Part shown: positions 1-8,508 of the stretch, piece by piece
How positions within the stretch are numbered: position 1 is the stretch's first letter
Layout: each line of letters starts with the position of its first letter
DNA from: Planctomyces sp. SH-PL62
GTDB lineage: Bacteria; Planctomycetota; Planctomycetia; Planctomycetales; Planctomycetaceae
Direction of reading: 5' to 3'
DNA length: 32,292 bases
Assembly (NCBI GenBank): GCA_945893075.1
Contig: CAMDDX010000042.1
Span: 1-32,292 of the forward strand
The notes under the pieces: model-generated
Databases searched by the model: none
What the model was told of the DNA's origin: nothing
The model's input: the letters and a program-made list of their open reading frames with translations, nothing else
Translations under genes and position numbers: made by a program

Positions 1-31
1 ACCTCGAGTGCAGCAACATCCTTGTCGCCTT

Positions 32-90
32 TCGTACCAAAGACTCCAATTCAAATTCCAACCGTCTGACTTGGTACGATTCCGTTTTTT
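32..90 (+). terminator. Possible Rho-independent terminator of an upstream gene
   Basis: TCGTACCAA (32-40) is the exact inverted repeat of TTGGTACGA (71-79). An AGAC/GTCT pair inside it adds to the stem, and a run of six T lies at 85-90. The loop is long (about 20-30 nt), so this is a weak terminator candidate for a gene ending before the window. No coding region is evident in 1-140. Confidence 0.3.
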
Positions 91-144
91 AGCAATCGGG
101 TAAACCCCAAAAACGTAGCTGTCCAAACCTCACGTTCACGGGGC

Positions 145-351
145 TGGCCTTCAGCCCCAAAGGGGCACCACTCGATAGCCCAGGGCAACGCCCTGGGTTG
201 GGAATGAAAGAGAAAGTCCTCAGCCCTGAAGGGGCGTAACTGGGAAAGTCGTCAGGCTAGTGACGCCCCGTTGGGGCTGAATTATTCCGGTTGTTGCACA
301 AACCCAGGGCTTTGCCCTGGGCTATCGAGTTTGGCCCCGTTGGGGCCGAGA
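145..351. repeat. Palindromic REP/BIME-like element, copy 1
   Basis: Nested hairpins occur in mirror order. An outer hairpin GGCCTTCAGCCCC..GGGGC is followed by ACTCGATAGCCCAGGGC and its partner GCCCTGGG (179-197). A central AGCCCTGAAGGGGCG / CGCCCCGTTGGGGCT pair follows, then the mirrored CCCAGGGC..GCCCTGGGCTATCGAGT (303-330) and GGCCCCGTTGGGGCC (332-346). The architecture matches the copies at 16676, 19910, 23939 and 26427. It lies directly upstream of the alpha-2-macroglobulin gene, and the apparent upstream extension of that reading frame (271-363) is only the repeat read in frame. Confidence 0.8.
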
Positions 352-363
352 ACAGGGAATGCC

Positions 364-3300
364 ATGAACCAATCCAACAACATCCAGCAAACGCTGCTCG
401 AACTGCATTACGGGTTGCTCGATGACGCCGAAGCCGCGCGATGGCGGCGGCGCATTGAATCCGAGGCTGACGTCGCGCTCGCTTGGGCCGAAGTGCTCAA
501 GCTGACCGGGCAGTTTGCCGAGGCGGCGAAGTTGCGAGGCGTGCCGCACGGCCAGCGCGTTCAACCGCTGACAACTCAGCAACTGTTGCAGGCTCATGCG
601 GAAGCTCGTGCGCAACGAACCGCTCGCTGGCGATTGGTACGACGGTTGGTCTCCGCTGTGGCGATCGTGTTGATGTGCGGAATCGTAGGACTGCGATTTG
701 CGCGACGGCTGCCGAACTCGCCGATGCTTCCGATCCGTTTGCAGGCGATGAGCGTTGCCGACGGAGCACGCTCGGCACTGAATCAGTTTCAGTTCTCGGT
801 CACGCGCGGCGACAGGCGGGTGATGACCATGCCGGCGATGCTGCATTTCGAGGTCCGCGCGTCGAACGCCGTTTTGCATCGGCAAGACGTCAGCACCGAC
901 AAGGCAGGCAACGCGAAGTTCGCCGTGCCTGCGAACCTCAAGCTGCCAAAGGATTCACAACTCCATGTGACGGCAACCGCTCCTGACGGTTCGCTGAGCT
1001 CCGTGCATACGACGTTGCCGCTGGAGCCGACTCGATGCCTGACGTATCTCACAGTCGATCGCCCGCTGTATCGGCCGGGTGAGACGATCTTATTCCGTTC
1101 GTTGACGCTCGAACGACATTCGTTGCGGGCCGACGTGGATGTGCCGGTTCATTTCGAGTTGCGTGATCCCAGCGGAGCGGCGGTTCCGAATGCTTTGCGC
1201 GACGGCGTGACACAGCGCGGTGTCGGCAACGGAGCGTTCGCGCTGCCGGCCTCGGCAACCGGCGGCGAATACACGCTGGTTGCCAAGAGCCTGGATGGGT
1301 TCTTCCCGGACGAGCAACGCAAATTGCTGGTGCAGCAATACCGCGTGCCGCGATTCAAGAAGGACATTGAGTTCAAGCGCCGCAGTCACGGCCCTGGCGA
1401 GTTGGTGGAAGCGGACTTCTCCGCCTCGCGAGCCGAAGGGGGATCGCTCGTGAAGGCGAAGGTCCGCATCACGGCGACCGTCGATGGCCGTGAAGTCGCC
1501 AAGCAAGAAACGCTGACCAGCGAAGCGGGCACCTGCGTGGTCTCGTTCCGGTTGCCGGAGCACATCGCTGACGGCGACGGACAATTGGCCGTGTCGATCG
1601 ACGACGGCGGCACACAAGAGACGCAGGTGAAGACGATCCCGATTCAGCTTGGCAAAGTGAAAGTCGAGTTCTATCCCGAAGGAGGCCACCTTGTGGCGGG
1701 CTTGGAGAACCGCGTCTATTTCGCGGCGAAGAATCCGCTCGGCAAACCGATTCATGTCGCCGGACAGATCCTCGATCAGCAAGGCCGCGAGGTCGCTCGT
1801 GCCGAGACGGTGCGTGACGGATTGGGGAGTTTTCGATTCACTCCATCGCGTGGCGAAAGATATGTGCTGAAGGTCGCTCAGCCGGTGGATGTGACGAACG
1901 CGCCGGAGTTGCCCGCAGCGATCAGTGGCATGCCGGTGCTCGATACGGGAAGCGGGGTGTTCACGGCGGATGAAGCGATCTCGTTCAAAGTGCGAACGGA
2001 TTCTCCGTTGCCGATTTTGGTGCAAGCATCGTGTCGTGGCATCAGCGTGGGCGAGTCGAAGTTCACAGTCGCTCGCGGGAGCACTTCGTTGAAACTGCCG
2101 CTCGCGGCCAACGTTGGCGGAGTGATCCGGTTGACGGTGTCCAACACGCTGACGACGCCAGCGACGCCGTTGGTCGAGCGATTGGTGTTTCGTCAGAGCG
2201 ATGCGAAATTGCGCGTCAAGTTGAGGGGTCAGGCACCGCAGAATTCAAAATTGGCGGGGCCAAGCGTGATCTCAACACAAAGCTCAATTCCGCCAATTTT
2301 GAATTCTGCGGTGCCTGACCCCGGCTATTCGCCCGGCGATCCGTTGCGGCTGACTCTGCAAGTCACGGATGAGCATGACCGGCCGACGGCTGCGATGTTG
2401 GGTGTCACCGTCGTCGATGATGCGGCGTTGAGTCTCGACGAGCACGAGCGGCCGACCCTGCGCACGCACTTCTTGCTCACCAGCGAGATCAACAAGCCGG
2501 AGGATCTGGAGCACGCTAACTTTTATTTACCCGAATCACGGGCGAGCGGGGCGGCCGAGGCCGTCGATCTGCTACTGGGAACTCAGGGCTGGCGGCGGTT
2601 CGTTGAGAAAAACTCTTCCGAACCGAATCCCGACTTTCGTCAGCAAGTCGCCAAGCTCATCGACCTCGATGGCCGAGCGAATCAGCCGGCGGAGTTCGAC
2701 AACGGGCCGGAGATCGAACAGCGGTTGTCCGCGCAATCGCACAAGGTCAACGCTGCGTGGAGCCAACTGCTGGACGACAGCCGCGTCGTGCTCGTAGTGA
2801 TTCTGACCGCGTGGTTGCTCTCGATCCTGATGCGTCCGCGCTGGCGAACAGCGTCGGGAATTGGACTGTTGCTGTGGGTCATTACTGCGGGCGTTTCAGG
2901 AGTGCTGGTGGGATGCGGCAAGTCCGATCAGTCGATGCCTGCTTCGGCGCAACCAAGCGAAACGAGTGAAAGCGTCACTCGGGAAACCACCGCACCGAGA
3001 ATGCGACGCGGGAGTCCATTCGTTGATTCGGCCAAGGTCGCCGACTTCAGCAATGTCTCAGACAAAGACCTCATTGCCTTCCGCTTGAAACCACCGTCAA
3101 ACGTCCCGCAGCCCACCGAACCTGCGATTGTTTCGCAGGTGTTCAGCGCAGACGACAACGCCGCAGGGACCAAATCTGGAACGTCAAGCGCTCCGGCCAA
3201 AGACCCGCTGGCGACGCGATTGCTCAGTGCCGACGACTTGCGACGGTTGTTGGCGGCTCGCGGGTTGGATGCCGAAGGGTTGAGCGGCAAGTTGCTCGAT

Positions 3301-5487
3301 GAACTGCGGTTCCCGGTGCGCGAGTACGCTCACAAACATGTGCGACGCGAATCGGGACTGCGCGAGGATTTCACTGAGACGTTGTTCTGGCAACCGCTGC
3401 TGATCACCGATGCGAACGGCGAGGCGACGATTCGCTTCGACCTGTCGGACTCGGTGACGACCTTCCGCGTGCTGGCCGACGCACACACCGGCGACGGTCG
3501 CATCGGCTCCGGCGGTGGCGAGGTGGTCTCTCGGCTGCCGTTCCAAATCGAACCGAAGCTGCCGCTGGAGGTCACGACCGGCGACCGCATCGACCTGCCG
3601 GTTGCAGTCATCAATCGAACGGCCGAGCAACAACAAGTGCAGATCGGACTGTCGGCGGACGGGACTCTGCAAGTGGTCGGCGACAAATCCCGCACGGTCA
3701 CGGTCGCGGCCAACGATCAGCGCCGCGAGCACATCTCGCTGAATGTCACGCACGGTTCGGCCGAGTCGGATGCGTTCATCGAACTGCGAGGCATTGCTGG
3801 AGGATTCAACGATGCCGTGCGGCGCAAGCTGCATGTGGCTCCGAGCGGCTATCCGATTCGCGAATCGCTGGCCGGAGTCATCAACGGCACCGAACGGTTG
3901 AAACTGAAGATTCCCAGCGATGCCGTTCCCGGTTCACTGGCCGTGACGCTCCGAGCGTATCCGTCGCCGCTGGCCGATCTGCTGTCAGGCGTCGAGAGCA
4001 TCTTGCAAGAACCGCACGGCTGCTTCGAGCAAACGGCAGCGACGAACTATCCCAATACGATGGCCTTGCAGTATCTCCAACAGAATCAGCTCGCGAATCC
4101 GAACGTCACGCGGAAAGCGAAAGACTTTTTGAATCGCGGCTATCAGAAGCTGACCAGCTTCGAGTGCAAGCAGCGCGGCTACGAATGGTTCGGCAGCGAC
4201 CCCGGCCATGAGGCGCTGACCGCCTTCGGTCTGATGCAGTATCACGACATGGCCGAAGTCATGCCGGTCGATGCCGAGATGGTGGAACGCACGCGGACCT
4301 GGCTGCTTGCACGCCGCAATGGCAGGGGCGGCTTCGAACGCAACCCGCGACACTTGCATGTCTGGTCGGTGCAGCAAGACATCGTCGATGCCTATGTGTT
4401 GTGGGCACTGACTGAAGCCGATGTCGCTGCGCGGAAATCCGAAACTCGAAATCCGAAATCCGAAGGTGGCGATCTCAGCGCGGAGCTTTCTCATCTGACG
4501 GTCGTGGCCAACGCTTCGCGTGATCCGTACTTGATCTCGCTCTCTGCTGCCGCATTGCTCAACGCAGGACGGACGATCGACGGAGGGCGTCTGCTGCAAA
4601 CGCTGACCGAACTGCAAGCGGCGGATGGCTGCTTGACCGGCTCAAGCACGGTGACTCAGAGCGGTGGGTTGTCGCTGAAGATGGAAACGACCGCGCTGGC
4701 GACGATCGCCTGGTTGAAGAGTCCGAAGTTCAATGCCTCGGCCGATCGTGCGGCGAAGTGGATCGTCACGCACCGCCAAGGGCACGGTGGGTTTGGTTCG
4801 ACGCAGGCGACCGTCCTCGCGCTGAAGGCTTTGGTTGGATTCGCGAAGACGGTGACAGTCGCTCGTCGCGGTGGCACATTGCAGGTTGTGCGAGATCAAG
4901 AAATGTTGGCTCAAACGACATTGCCCGCAGGCTCGGATGCCAGTTCGACGATTGAACTGACAGGAATCGGCTCGAAGCTGGTGCCGGGCGAGACCGAACT
5001 TGAACTGCGTGCTCCCGGTTTCGGGCGTCTGTCGTACGCATTGGAAGTGCTCTATCACACACCCAAGCCGCCGAGCGATCCGAATTGCCCGGTGCGATTG
5101 TCGGCCAAGCTGGCGAACGAGAATGCCGAGACCCCCACGTTGACGGCCGGAGACACCGTGCGGCTCGAAGCATTGTTGAAGAACACGACCGAGCGTGGGT
5201 TGCCGATGACGGTCGCTGTGCTCGGATTTCCCGCTGGGCTGGAACCGCGAGCAGAAGAACTCAATGAGCTTCGCGACGCCGGTGCGTTCGATTACTACGA
5301 ACTGCGACCGCGCGAAGTCCTGTGCTATTGGCGGACGATCCACCCACAGGCCGAGCACCGTTTCGCGATCACCCTGACCGCCACGATCCCCGGCGAGTAC
5401 ACGGCTCCCGCCTCGCGAGCCTACCTCTACTACACCGCCGAGCAAAAGCACTGGACCGAACCGCTGCGAGTGCGAATCACTCCATAG
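364..5487 (+). CDS. Alpha-2-macroglobulin family protein (bacterial, thioester-containing)
   Basis: 1707 residues from ATG 364, chosen because the frame upstream to 271 runs through a palindromic repeat. Residues 1-90 form a charged helical cytoplasmic-looking region. A single TM helix (about 94-112) would anchor the protein with the bulk outside the cytoplasm. MG-type beta domains follow (PLYRPGET near 235, a typical A2M sequence). The thioester motif GCFEQ is intact (Cys1220, Gln1223) within an alpha/alpha-toroid region, and a receptor-binding-like beta domain ends the protein. In the family, the Cys-Gln thioester covalently traps attacking proteases. No PBP1C partner gene is adjacent. Oddities: a second hydrophobic block (about 808-850) ending in LVGC (Cys851) sits mid-protein, a perfect inverted repeat encodes residues 621-653, and a short 8-mer repeat encodes residues about 1357-1367. 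The family call is secure; substrate and localisation are inferred. Confidence 0.9.
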   Translation: MNQSNNIQQTLLELHYGLLDDAEAARWRRRIESEADVALAWAEVLKLTGQFAEAAKLRGVPHGQRVQPLTTQQLLQAHAEARAQRTARWRLVRRLVSAVAIVLMCGIVGLRFARRLPNSPMLPIRLQAMSVADGARSALNQFQFSVTRGDRRVMTMPAMLHFEVRASNAVLHRQDVSTDKAGNAKFAVPANLKLPKDSQLHVTATAPDGSLSSVHTTLPLEPTRCLTYLTVDRPLYRPGETILFRSLTLERHSLRADVDVPVHFELRDPSGAAVPNALRDGVTQRGVGNGAFALPASATGGEYTLVAKSLDGFFPDEQRKLLVQQYRVPRFKKDIEFKRRSHGPGELVEADFSASRAEGGSLVKAKVRITATVDGREVAKQETLTSEAGTCVVSFRLPEHIADGDGQLAVSIDDGGTQETQVKTIPIQLGKVKVEFYPEGGHLVAGLENRVYFAAKNPLGKPIHVAGQILDQQGREVARAETVRDGLGSFRFTPSRGERYVLKVAQPVDVTNAPELPAAISGMPVLDTGSGVFTADEAISFKVRTDSPLPILVQASCRGISVGESKFTVARGSTSLKLPLAANVGGVIRLTVSNTLTTPATPLVERLVFRQSDAKLRVKLRGQAPQNSKLAGPSVISTQSSIPPILNSAVPDPGYSPGDPLRLTLQVTDEHDRPTAAMLGVTVVDDAALSLDEHERPTLRTHFLLTSEINKPEDLEHANFYLPESRASGAAEAVDLLLGTQGWRRFVEKNSSEPNPDFRQQVAKLIDLDGRANQPAEFDNGPEIEQRLSAQSHKVNAAWSQLLDDSRVVLVVILTAWLLSILMRPRWRTASGIGLLLWVITAGVSGVLVGCGKSDQSMPASAQPSETSESVTRETTAPRMRRGSPFVDSAKVADFSNVSDKDLIAFRLKPPSNVPQPTEPAIVSQVFSADDNAAGTKSGTSSAPAKDPLATRLLSADDLRRLLAARGLDAEGLSGKLLDELRFPVREYAHKHVRRESGLREDFTETLFWQPLLITDANGEATIRFDLSDSVTTFRVLADAHTGDGRIGSGGGEVVSRLPFQIEPKLPLEVTTGDRIDLPVAVINRTAEQQQVQIGLSADGTLQVVGDKSRTVTVAANDQRREHISLNVTHGSAESDAFIELRGIAGGFNDAVRRKLHVAPSGYPIRESLAGVINGTERLKLKIPSDAVPGSLAVTLRAYPSPLADLLSGVESILQEPHGCFEQTAATNYPNTMALQYLQQNQLANPNVTRKAKDFLNRGYQKLTSFECKQRGYEWFGSDPGHEALTAFGLMQYHDMAEVMPVDAEMVERTRTWLLARRNGRGGFERNPRHLHVWSVQQDIVDAYVLWALTEADVAARKSETRNPKSEGGDLSAELSHLTVVANASRDPYLISLSAAALLNAGRTIDGGRLLQTLTELQAADGCLTGSSTVTQSGGLSLKMETTALATIAWLKSPKFNASADRAAKWIVTHRQGHGGFGSTQATVLALKALVGFAKTVTVARRGGTLQVVRDQEMLAQTTLPAGSDASSTIELTGIGSKLVPGETELELRAPGFGRLSYALEVLYHTPKPPSDPNCPVRLSAKLANENAETPTLTAGDTVRLEALLKNTTERGLPMTVAVLGFPAGLEPRAEELNELRDAGAFDYYELRPREVLCYWRTIHPQAEHRFAITLTATIPGEYTAPASRAYLYYTAEQKHWTEPLRVRITP
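2225..2322. repeat. Perfect 33-bp inverted repeat inside the alpha-2-macroglobulin gene
   Basis: Arms 2225-2257 and 2290-2322 are exact reverse complements (outer end GGGGTCAGGCACC, inner end TTGGCGG), with a 32-nt spacer. It is read in frame as part of the protein (residues 621-653). The low-complexity residues and the perfect arms suggest an inserted mobile palindrome rather than conserved protein sequence. Confidence 0.9.
4434..4464. repeat. In-frame 8-bp degenerate repeat (GAAATCC-type)
   Basis: Near-exact tandem copies of AAATCCGA lie inside the thioester-domain coding region of the alpha-2-macroglobulin gene and add residues KSETRNPKSEG. A sister repeat (AAATCTGA units) lies in the ilvN-ilvC spacer at 11173-11205. 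Confidence 0.7.
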
Positions 5488-5762
5488 CCCAAGGGGCTTG
5501 TGTCTCAACAGAGATTTGCTGCTTCCCTGGTGAAGCAGATGGCCGATCCGCGAATTGCCGATCCGTGCCTTCCGCGTCATTTGTGTTCGCTTCAGGGAAT
5601 GGACGGACTTGAGAGAACACGGATTTCACGGATGACACGGATGCGGCGGAAAACTTCCACAACGATCGGACTGGAAGATGCCCACGCTCAATTGAGACGA
5701 AGTCGGCCAGCCTCTACGCTGCGTTGGACTCCACTGGAGACCACACCACGACGAGGCAATTG
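5488..5762. other. Spacer with a short 9-bp tandem repeat
   Basis: There is no convincing gene between the alpha-2-macroglobulin stop and the Rieske start. At 5618-5644 three units of CACGGATNN follow one another (CACGGATTT, CACGGATGA, CACGGATGC), a low-complexity tract of the same general kind as others in the window. No clear terminator was seen. Confidence 0.5.
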
Positions 5763-6113
5763 ATGGCAGAGTTTCAGACGGTCGCGCAGGTGGGCGACAT
5801 CCCCGAAGGCGAAGCACGCGCCTTTTGCGTGAATGGCAAAATGGTCGCCGTCTTCCTGAACAATGGCGAGTACTCGGCGATCAACGACCTGTGCCCGCAC
5901 ATGGGAGCCTCGCTGGCGGCCGGATACGTTGAGGACGGCGGAGTGACTTGTCCGTGGCACGCCTGGCGATTCTGCATTAAGACCGGGACGTGGCTGGACA
6001 ACCCGAACGCGAAGACTCGCACCGAAGTGTTTGATGTGCGTGTCGAGGGGAGTGCGATTCAAGTGCTCGTTCCGGACGTTGCCGTGACCGCGGCCGGAGC
6101 TGGCGGAAAATGA
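5763..6113 (+). CDS. Rieske [2Fe-2S] ferredoxin-like protein (NirD-type)
   Basis: 116 residues from ATG 5763 (MAEFQTVAQVGD). The in-frame ATG at 5724 is less likely because the NirD/Rieske fold normally begins with this valine-glycine-aspartate strand. Both cluster-binding motifs are present and intact: CPHMGA (C-x-H) and CPWHAW (C-x2-H), separated by the usual spacing, so a Rieske 2Fe-2S cluster is expected. There is no signal peptide, so it should be a cytoplasmic electron carrier. It stands alone, without a ring-hydroxylating oxygenase catalytic domain or a nitrite reductase large subunit. The next gene encodes a sulfite-oxidase-fold protein, which could be a partner, although that is only a neighbourhood argument. 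Its stop codon lies inside the left arm of an inverted repeat (6097-6175). Confidence 0.88.
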   Translation: MAEFQTVAQVGDIPEGEARAFCVNGKMVAVFLNNGEYSAINDLCPHMGASLAAGYVEDGGVTCPWHAWRFCIKTGTWLDNPNAKTRTEVFDVRVEGSAIQVLVPDVAVTAAGAGGK

Positions 6114-6175
6114 AGGGCGAAAAATCATGCGGGCATGCTGTCTGTAATTTTTCGCCCTCCATTTTTCGCCAGCTC
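6097..6175. repeat. Inverted repeat overlapping the Rieske stop codon
   Basis: Arms 6097-6125 and 6147-6175 (29 nt each) are reverse complements with two mismatches. The loop itself contains CATGC..GCATG. The left arm covers the last Rieske codons and the TGA. It can fold as a long hairpin and may act as a 3' end or mRNA stabiliser. Confidence 0.85.
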
Positions 6176-6208
6176 TTCTTTGATTGAGTTTTCACAAAGG
6201 ACATCTCC

Positions 6209-6685
6209 ATGACGGCATCAGCAGTCCTGCGAGTCGACGGATTAGTCGCCTCGCCGCACTCGTTTACTTTCGACGAACTGCGAGCATTCTCAGACGCCGA
6301 GCAGGTTCGCGATTTCACTCGCTTCCATCCGAAGCGGCCGGGAGACGGCGTGACGTTGCGAGCGCTCTTGGCCCGAGTGGCTCCCGCCGCCGAGGCGAAC
6401 TATCTGACGCTGCACGCCACGCGCGACGACTTCGCGGCGAGCATTCCACTGGCGGCGATCGTGGATGAAGCGGTCGTGGTCTATCAACTTGACGGAACGC
6501 CGTATCCGGAAGCCAAAGGCGGACCGTTTCGGTTCCTCATCAAGAATCCGGCGGTGTGTCACACGGATGAACTCGACGACTGCGCGAACGTGAAGTTCGT
6601 GGATCGCATCGAACTGACCGCCGGGCGTGGCCGAGACACTCGGCCTCACGACGAGCAGGAACACGAAGCGTTGCATCAATCGTAG
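6209..6685 (+). CDS. Sulfite-oxidase-fold (oxidoreductase molybdopterin-binding domain) protein
   Basis: 158 residues from ATG 6209, with a purine-rich ACAAAGGA just upstream. The sequence follows the short molybdopterin-binding oxidoreductase domain: an N-terminal strand and FDELRAF helix, then GVTLRALLARV, a TLHATRDDFAASIPL segment, and PYPEAKGGPFRFLIKNP near the C-terminus, which matches the family's conserved GGP-R-L-P region. There is no signal peptide. The usual Moco-ligating cysteine, which should lie just before the GV-LR-LL segment, is absent (that stretch reads RDFTRFHPKRPGDG). The only cysteines are Cys116 and Cys123. It may therefore bind a cofactor differently or be non-catalytic. 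It follows the Rieske gene and could share electrons with it. The fold is fairly certain, the function is not. Confidence 0.72.
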   Translation: MTASAVLRVDGLVASPHSFTFDELRAFSDAEQVRDFTRFHPKRPGDGVTLRALLARVAPAAEANYLTLHATRDDFAASIPLAAIVDEAVVVYQLDGTPYPEAKGGPFRFLIKNPAVCHTDELDDCANVKFVDRIELTAGRGRDTRPHDEQEHEALHQS

Positions 6686-6762
6686 CAGGCACACTCCGTG
6701 TGCCGTCTTTCATTACTTCAATTTGGCCAAGCGGACGGCACACGGAGTGTGCCTGCTACGAT
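6679..6762. repeat. Perfect 29-bp inverted repeat between 6679 and 6762
   Basis: Arms 6679-6707 and 6734-6762 are exact reverse complements (core GCACACTCCGTGTGCC, itself palindromic), with a 26-nt loop. The left arm contains the stop codon of the upstream gene (TAG 6683-6685), and the right arm ends 4 nt before the ATG of the next gene. It could act as a terminator or processing site and would sequester the following ribosome-binding region. Confidence 0.92.
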
Positions 6763-6766
6763 TCTC

Positions 6767-8371
6767 ATGCCTTCAATTCGCATCGCCAATTTGACCACCA
6801 ACGTCTTCGAGCCGGAGACGGAACTCCCGAATCGGCTCGCGCGAAAGCTGGGGCTGAATCCGGCCGACGTCGCGCGGTGGCGGATCTTGCGGAAGAGTCT
6901 CGATGCACGATCGCGGCGTGAGTTGAAGTTCGTCTACACGTTGCTCGTTGAGTTGCCCGACGGAGAGCAGACCGCGCGGTTGTTGTCCAAGACGCCGAGC
7001 GACGTCGAGTTGTTCACGCCGCCACCGTTCGAGGATGTTGCTTGCGGCCCAGCGCCGCTGGAACAGCGGCCGGTCGTGATCGGCTCCGGACCGGCGGGGT
7101 TGCTGGCGGGGTATTATCTGGCCGCGAAGGGGTATCGACCGCTGATCCTTGAGCGCGGTCAGGCGGTCAAAGAACGAGTCCCCGCGATTCGTGTCTTCGA
7201 TTCCGGTGGTGCTCACGATCCCGAAAACAATTACCTCTTCGGCGAAGGGGGAGCCGGCACATTCAGCGACGGCAAGCTGACCTGCCGATTGAGCGGTCCC
7301 GATGTGGAATGGGTGCTGGAGCGATTCGTCGAATGCGGCGGCAAGCCGTCGCTCGTCTATGAACATCGGCCGCATCTGGGGAGCAATCGGTTGCCGATGA
7401 TCGTTCGCAACCTGCGCCGCAAGATCGAAGAACTCGGCGGTGAGTATCGCTTCGGCTGCCGATTCGAAGGGGTCGATCTCGCAGACGGCTACTTGCGCGG
7501 CTTGCACACGTCGAGCGGTTATCTCGCGACGACGCAGGCAATTCTCGGCATCGGCCACAGTGCTCGCGACACTTATCGCATGTTGCTTGATGCCGGCATT
7601 CCAATGACGCAGAAGGCGTTTCAGCTCGGCCTGCGAATCGAGCAACCGCAGGAGCAAGTCAATCAGCACAAGTACGGCCGGCCGGAGTATCTCGAATTGC
7701 TGGGCGCGGCCGATTACACGCTGACGGCTCGCGGCGAGCGCGACGTGTATTCGTTCTGCATGTGTGCCGGCGGCATCGCGATCCCCAGTATCTCTGAGCC
7801 GAATTGTTTTGCGACGAATGGCATGAGCAACTCGCGACACGACACGCCGTTCGCCAACAGCGGAGTCATGGTGACGATCGAACCACACGAGTTCGGCGGC
7901 TCGCATCCGCTGGCCGGCGTCGAACTGCAACGCCAATTCGAGTCGGCCGCGTTCGAGCTGGCCGGCCGGAATTACTTCTGCCCGATTCAAACGGCGGCGG
8001 ATTTTCTAGCGGGGAGATCGCCGTCGCCGGATCAGCGTTTCGAGTCTTCGTATCCGCGCGGTCTGACGCCGCTGAATTTAGACAACGTGTTGCCGCCGCC
8101 AGTGCTCTCCGCGATTCGATCCGGGTTGCCGTTGATGGACCGCAAGTGGCGTGGCGACTTTCTGCGCAACGCGAATCTGATCGGCCCGGAGATGCGCGGC
8201 AGTTCGCCGGTGCGGATCGAGCGTGATCTCGCGACACGCCAGTCTCCCGCTTGCGTGGGCCTGTATCCGGTGGGTGAGGGAGCGGGCTTTGCGGGGGGCA
8301 TCATCAGCGCGGCGGTCGATGGTCTCGTCAGTGCGAAGCAGTTGGTCCGCGTGTTCGCTCCGGTGAAGTAG
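6767..8371 (+). CDS. FAD-dependent dehydrogenase (COG2509-like)
   Basis: 534 residues from ATG 6767 (MPSIRIANL). A longer frame from 6698 merely reads through the inverted repeat. Residues 1-100 form a small N-terminal domain. The dinucleotide-binding motif GSGPAG is at 106-111 with a downstream LERG acidic end of the second strand. GEGGAGTFSDGKL follows, which is characteristic of this uncharacterised flavoprotein family. The C-terminal GEGAGFAGGIISAAVDG is the second FAD-contacting motif. Length and layout match the family (about 530 residues). It is probably soluble and cytoplasmic. Substrate is unknown. No partner genes are obvious: the neighbours are a molybdopterin-fold protein and an exported amine oxidase. 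The right arm of a palindrome precedes the start, so no classical ribosome-binding site is visible. Confidence 0.87.
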   Translation: MPSIRIANLTTNVFEPETELPNRLARKLGLNPADVARWRILRKSLDARSRRELKFVYTLLVELPDGEQTARLLSKTPSDVELFTPPPFEDVACGPAPLEQRPVVIGSGPAGLLAGYYLAAKGYRPLILERGQAVKERVPAIRVFDSGGAHDPENNYLFGEGGAGTFSDGKLTCRLSGPDVEWVLERFVECGGKPSLVYEHRPHLGSNRLPMIVRNLRRKIEELGGEYRFGCRFEGVDLADGYLRGLHTSSGYLATTQAILGIGHSARDTYRMLLDAGIPMTQKAFQLGLRIEQPQEQVNQHKYGRPEYLELLGAADYTLTARGERDVYSFCMCAGGIAIPSISEPNCFATNGMSNSRHDTPFANSGVMVTIEPHEFGGSHPLAGVELQRQFESAAFELAGRNYFCPIQTAADFLAGRSPSPDQRFESSYPRGLTPLNLDNVLPPPVLSAIRSGLPLMDRKWRGDFLRNANLIGPEMRGSSPVRIERDLATRQSPACVGLYPVGEGAGFAGGIISAAVDGLVSAKQLVRVFAPVK

Positions 8372-8508
8372 CGTTCGAGTGCATCTTGCGCTTTCCGGTC
8401 AGGACTTGACGGACTGAAGGAAACACTTCCAAGATCTCGCCACTGTTGTGCTCCTTCGCATTGGACTCGTGATCCAAAGAGTTGGCTCTTACTGAGGAGA
8501 CGCGAACC
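8372..8508. promoter_or_regulatory. Spacer upstream of the amine oxidase gene
   Basis: 137 nt with no gene. GAGGAGA (about 8494-8500) lies 8 nt before ATG 8509 and is a good ribosome-binding site, which decides the start against the TTG at 8482. No clear promoter hexamers or hairpin were seen. Confidence 0.4.

Noticed and set aside
271..363. Upstream extension of the alpha-2-macroglobulin frame
   Set aside because: It reads through the palindromic repeat and gives a peptide with no signal or family match. ATG 364 begins the plausible protein.
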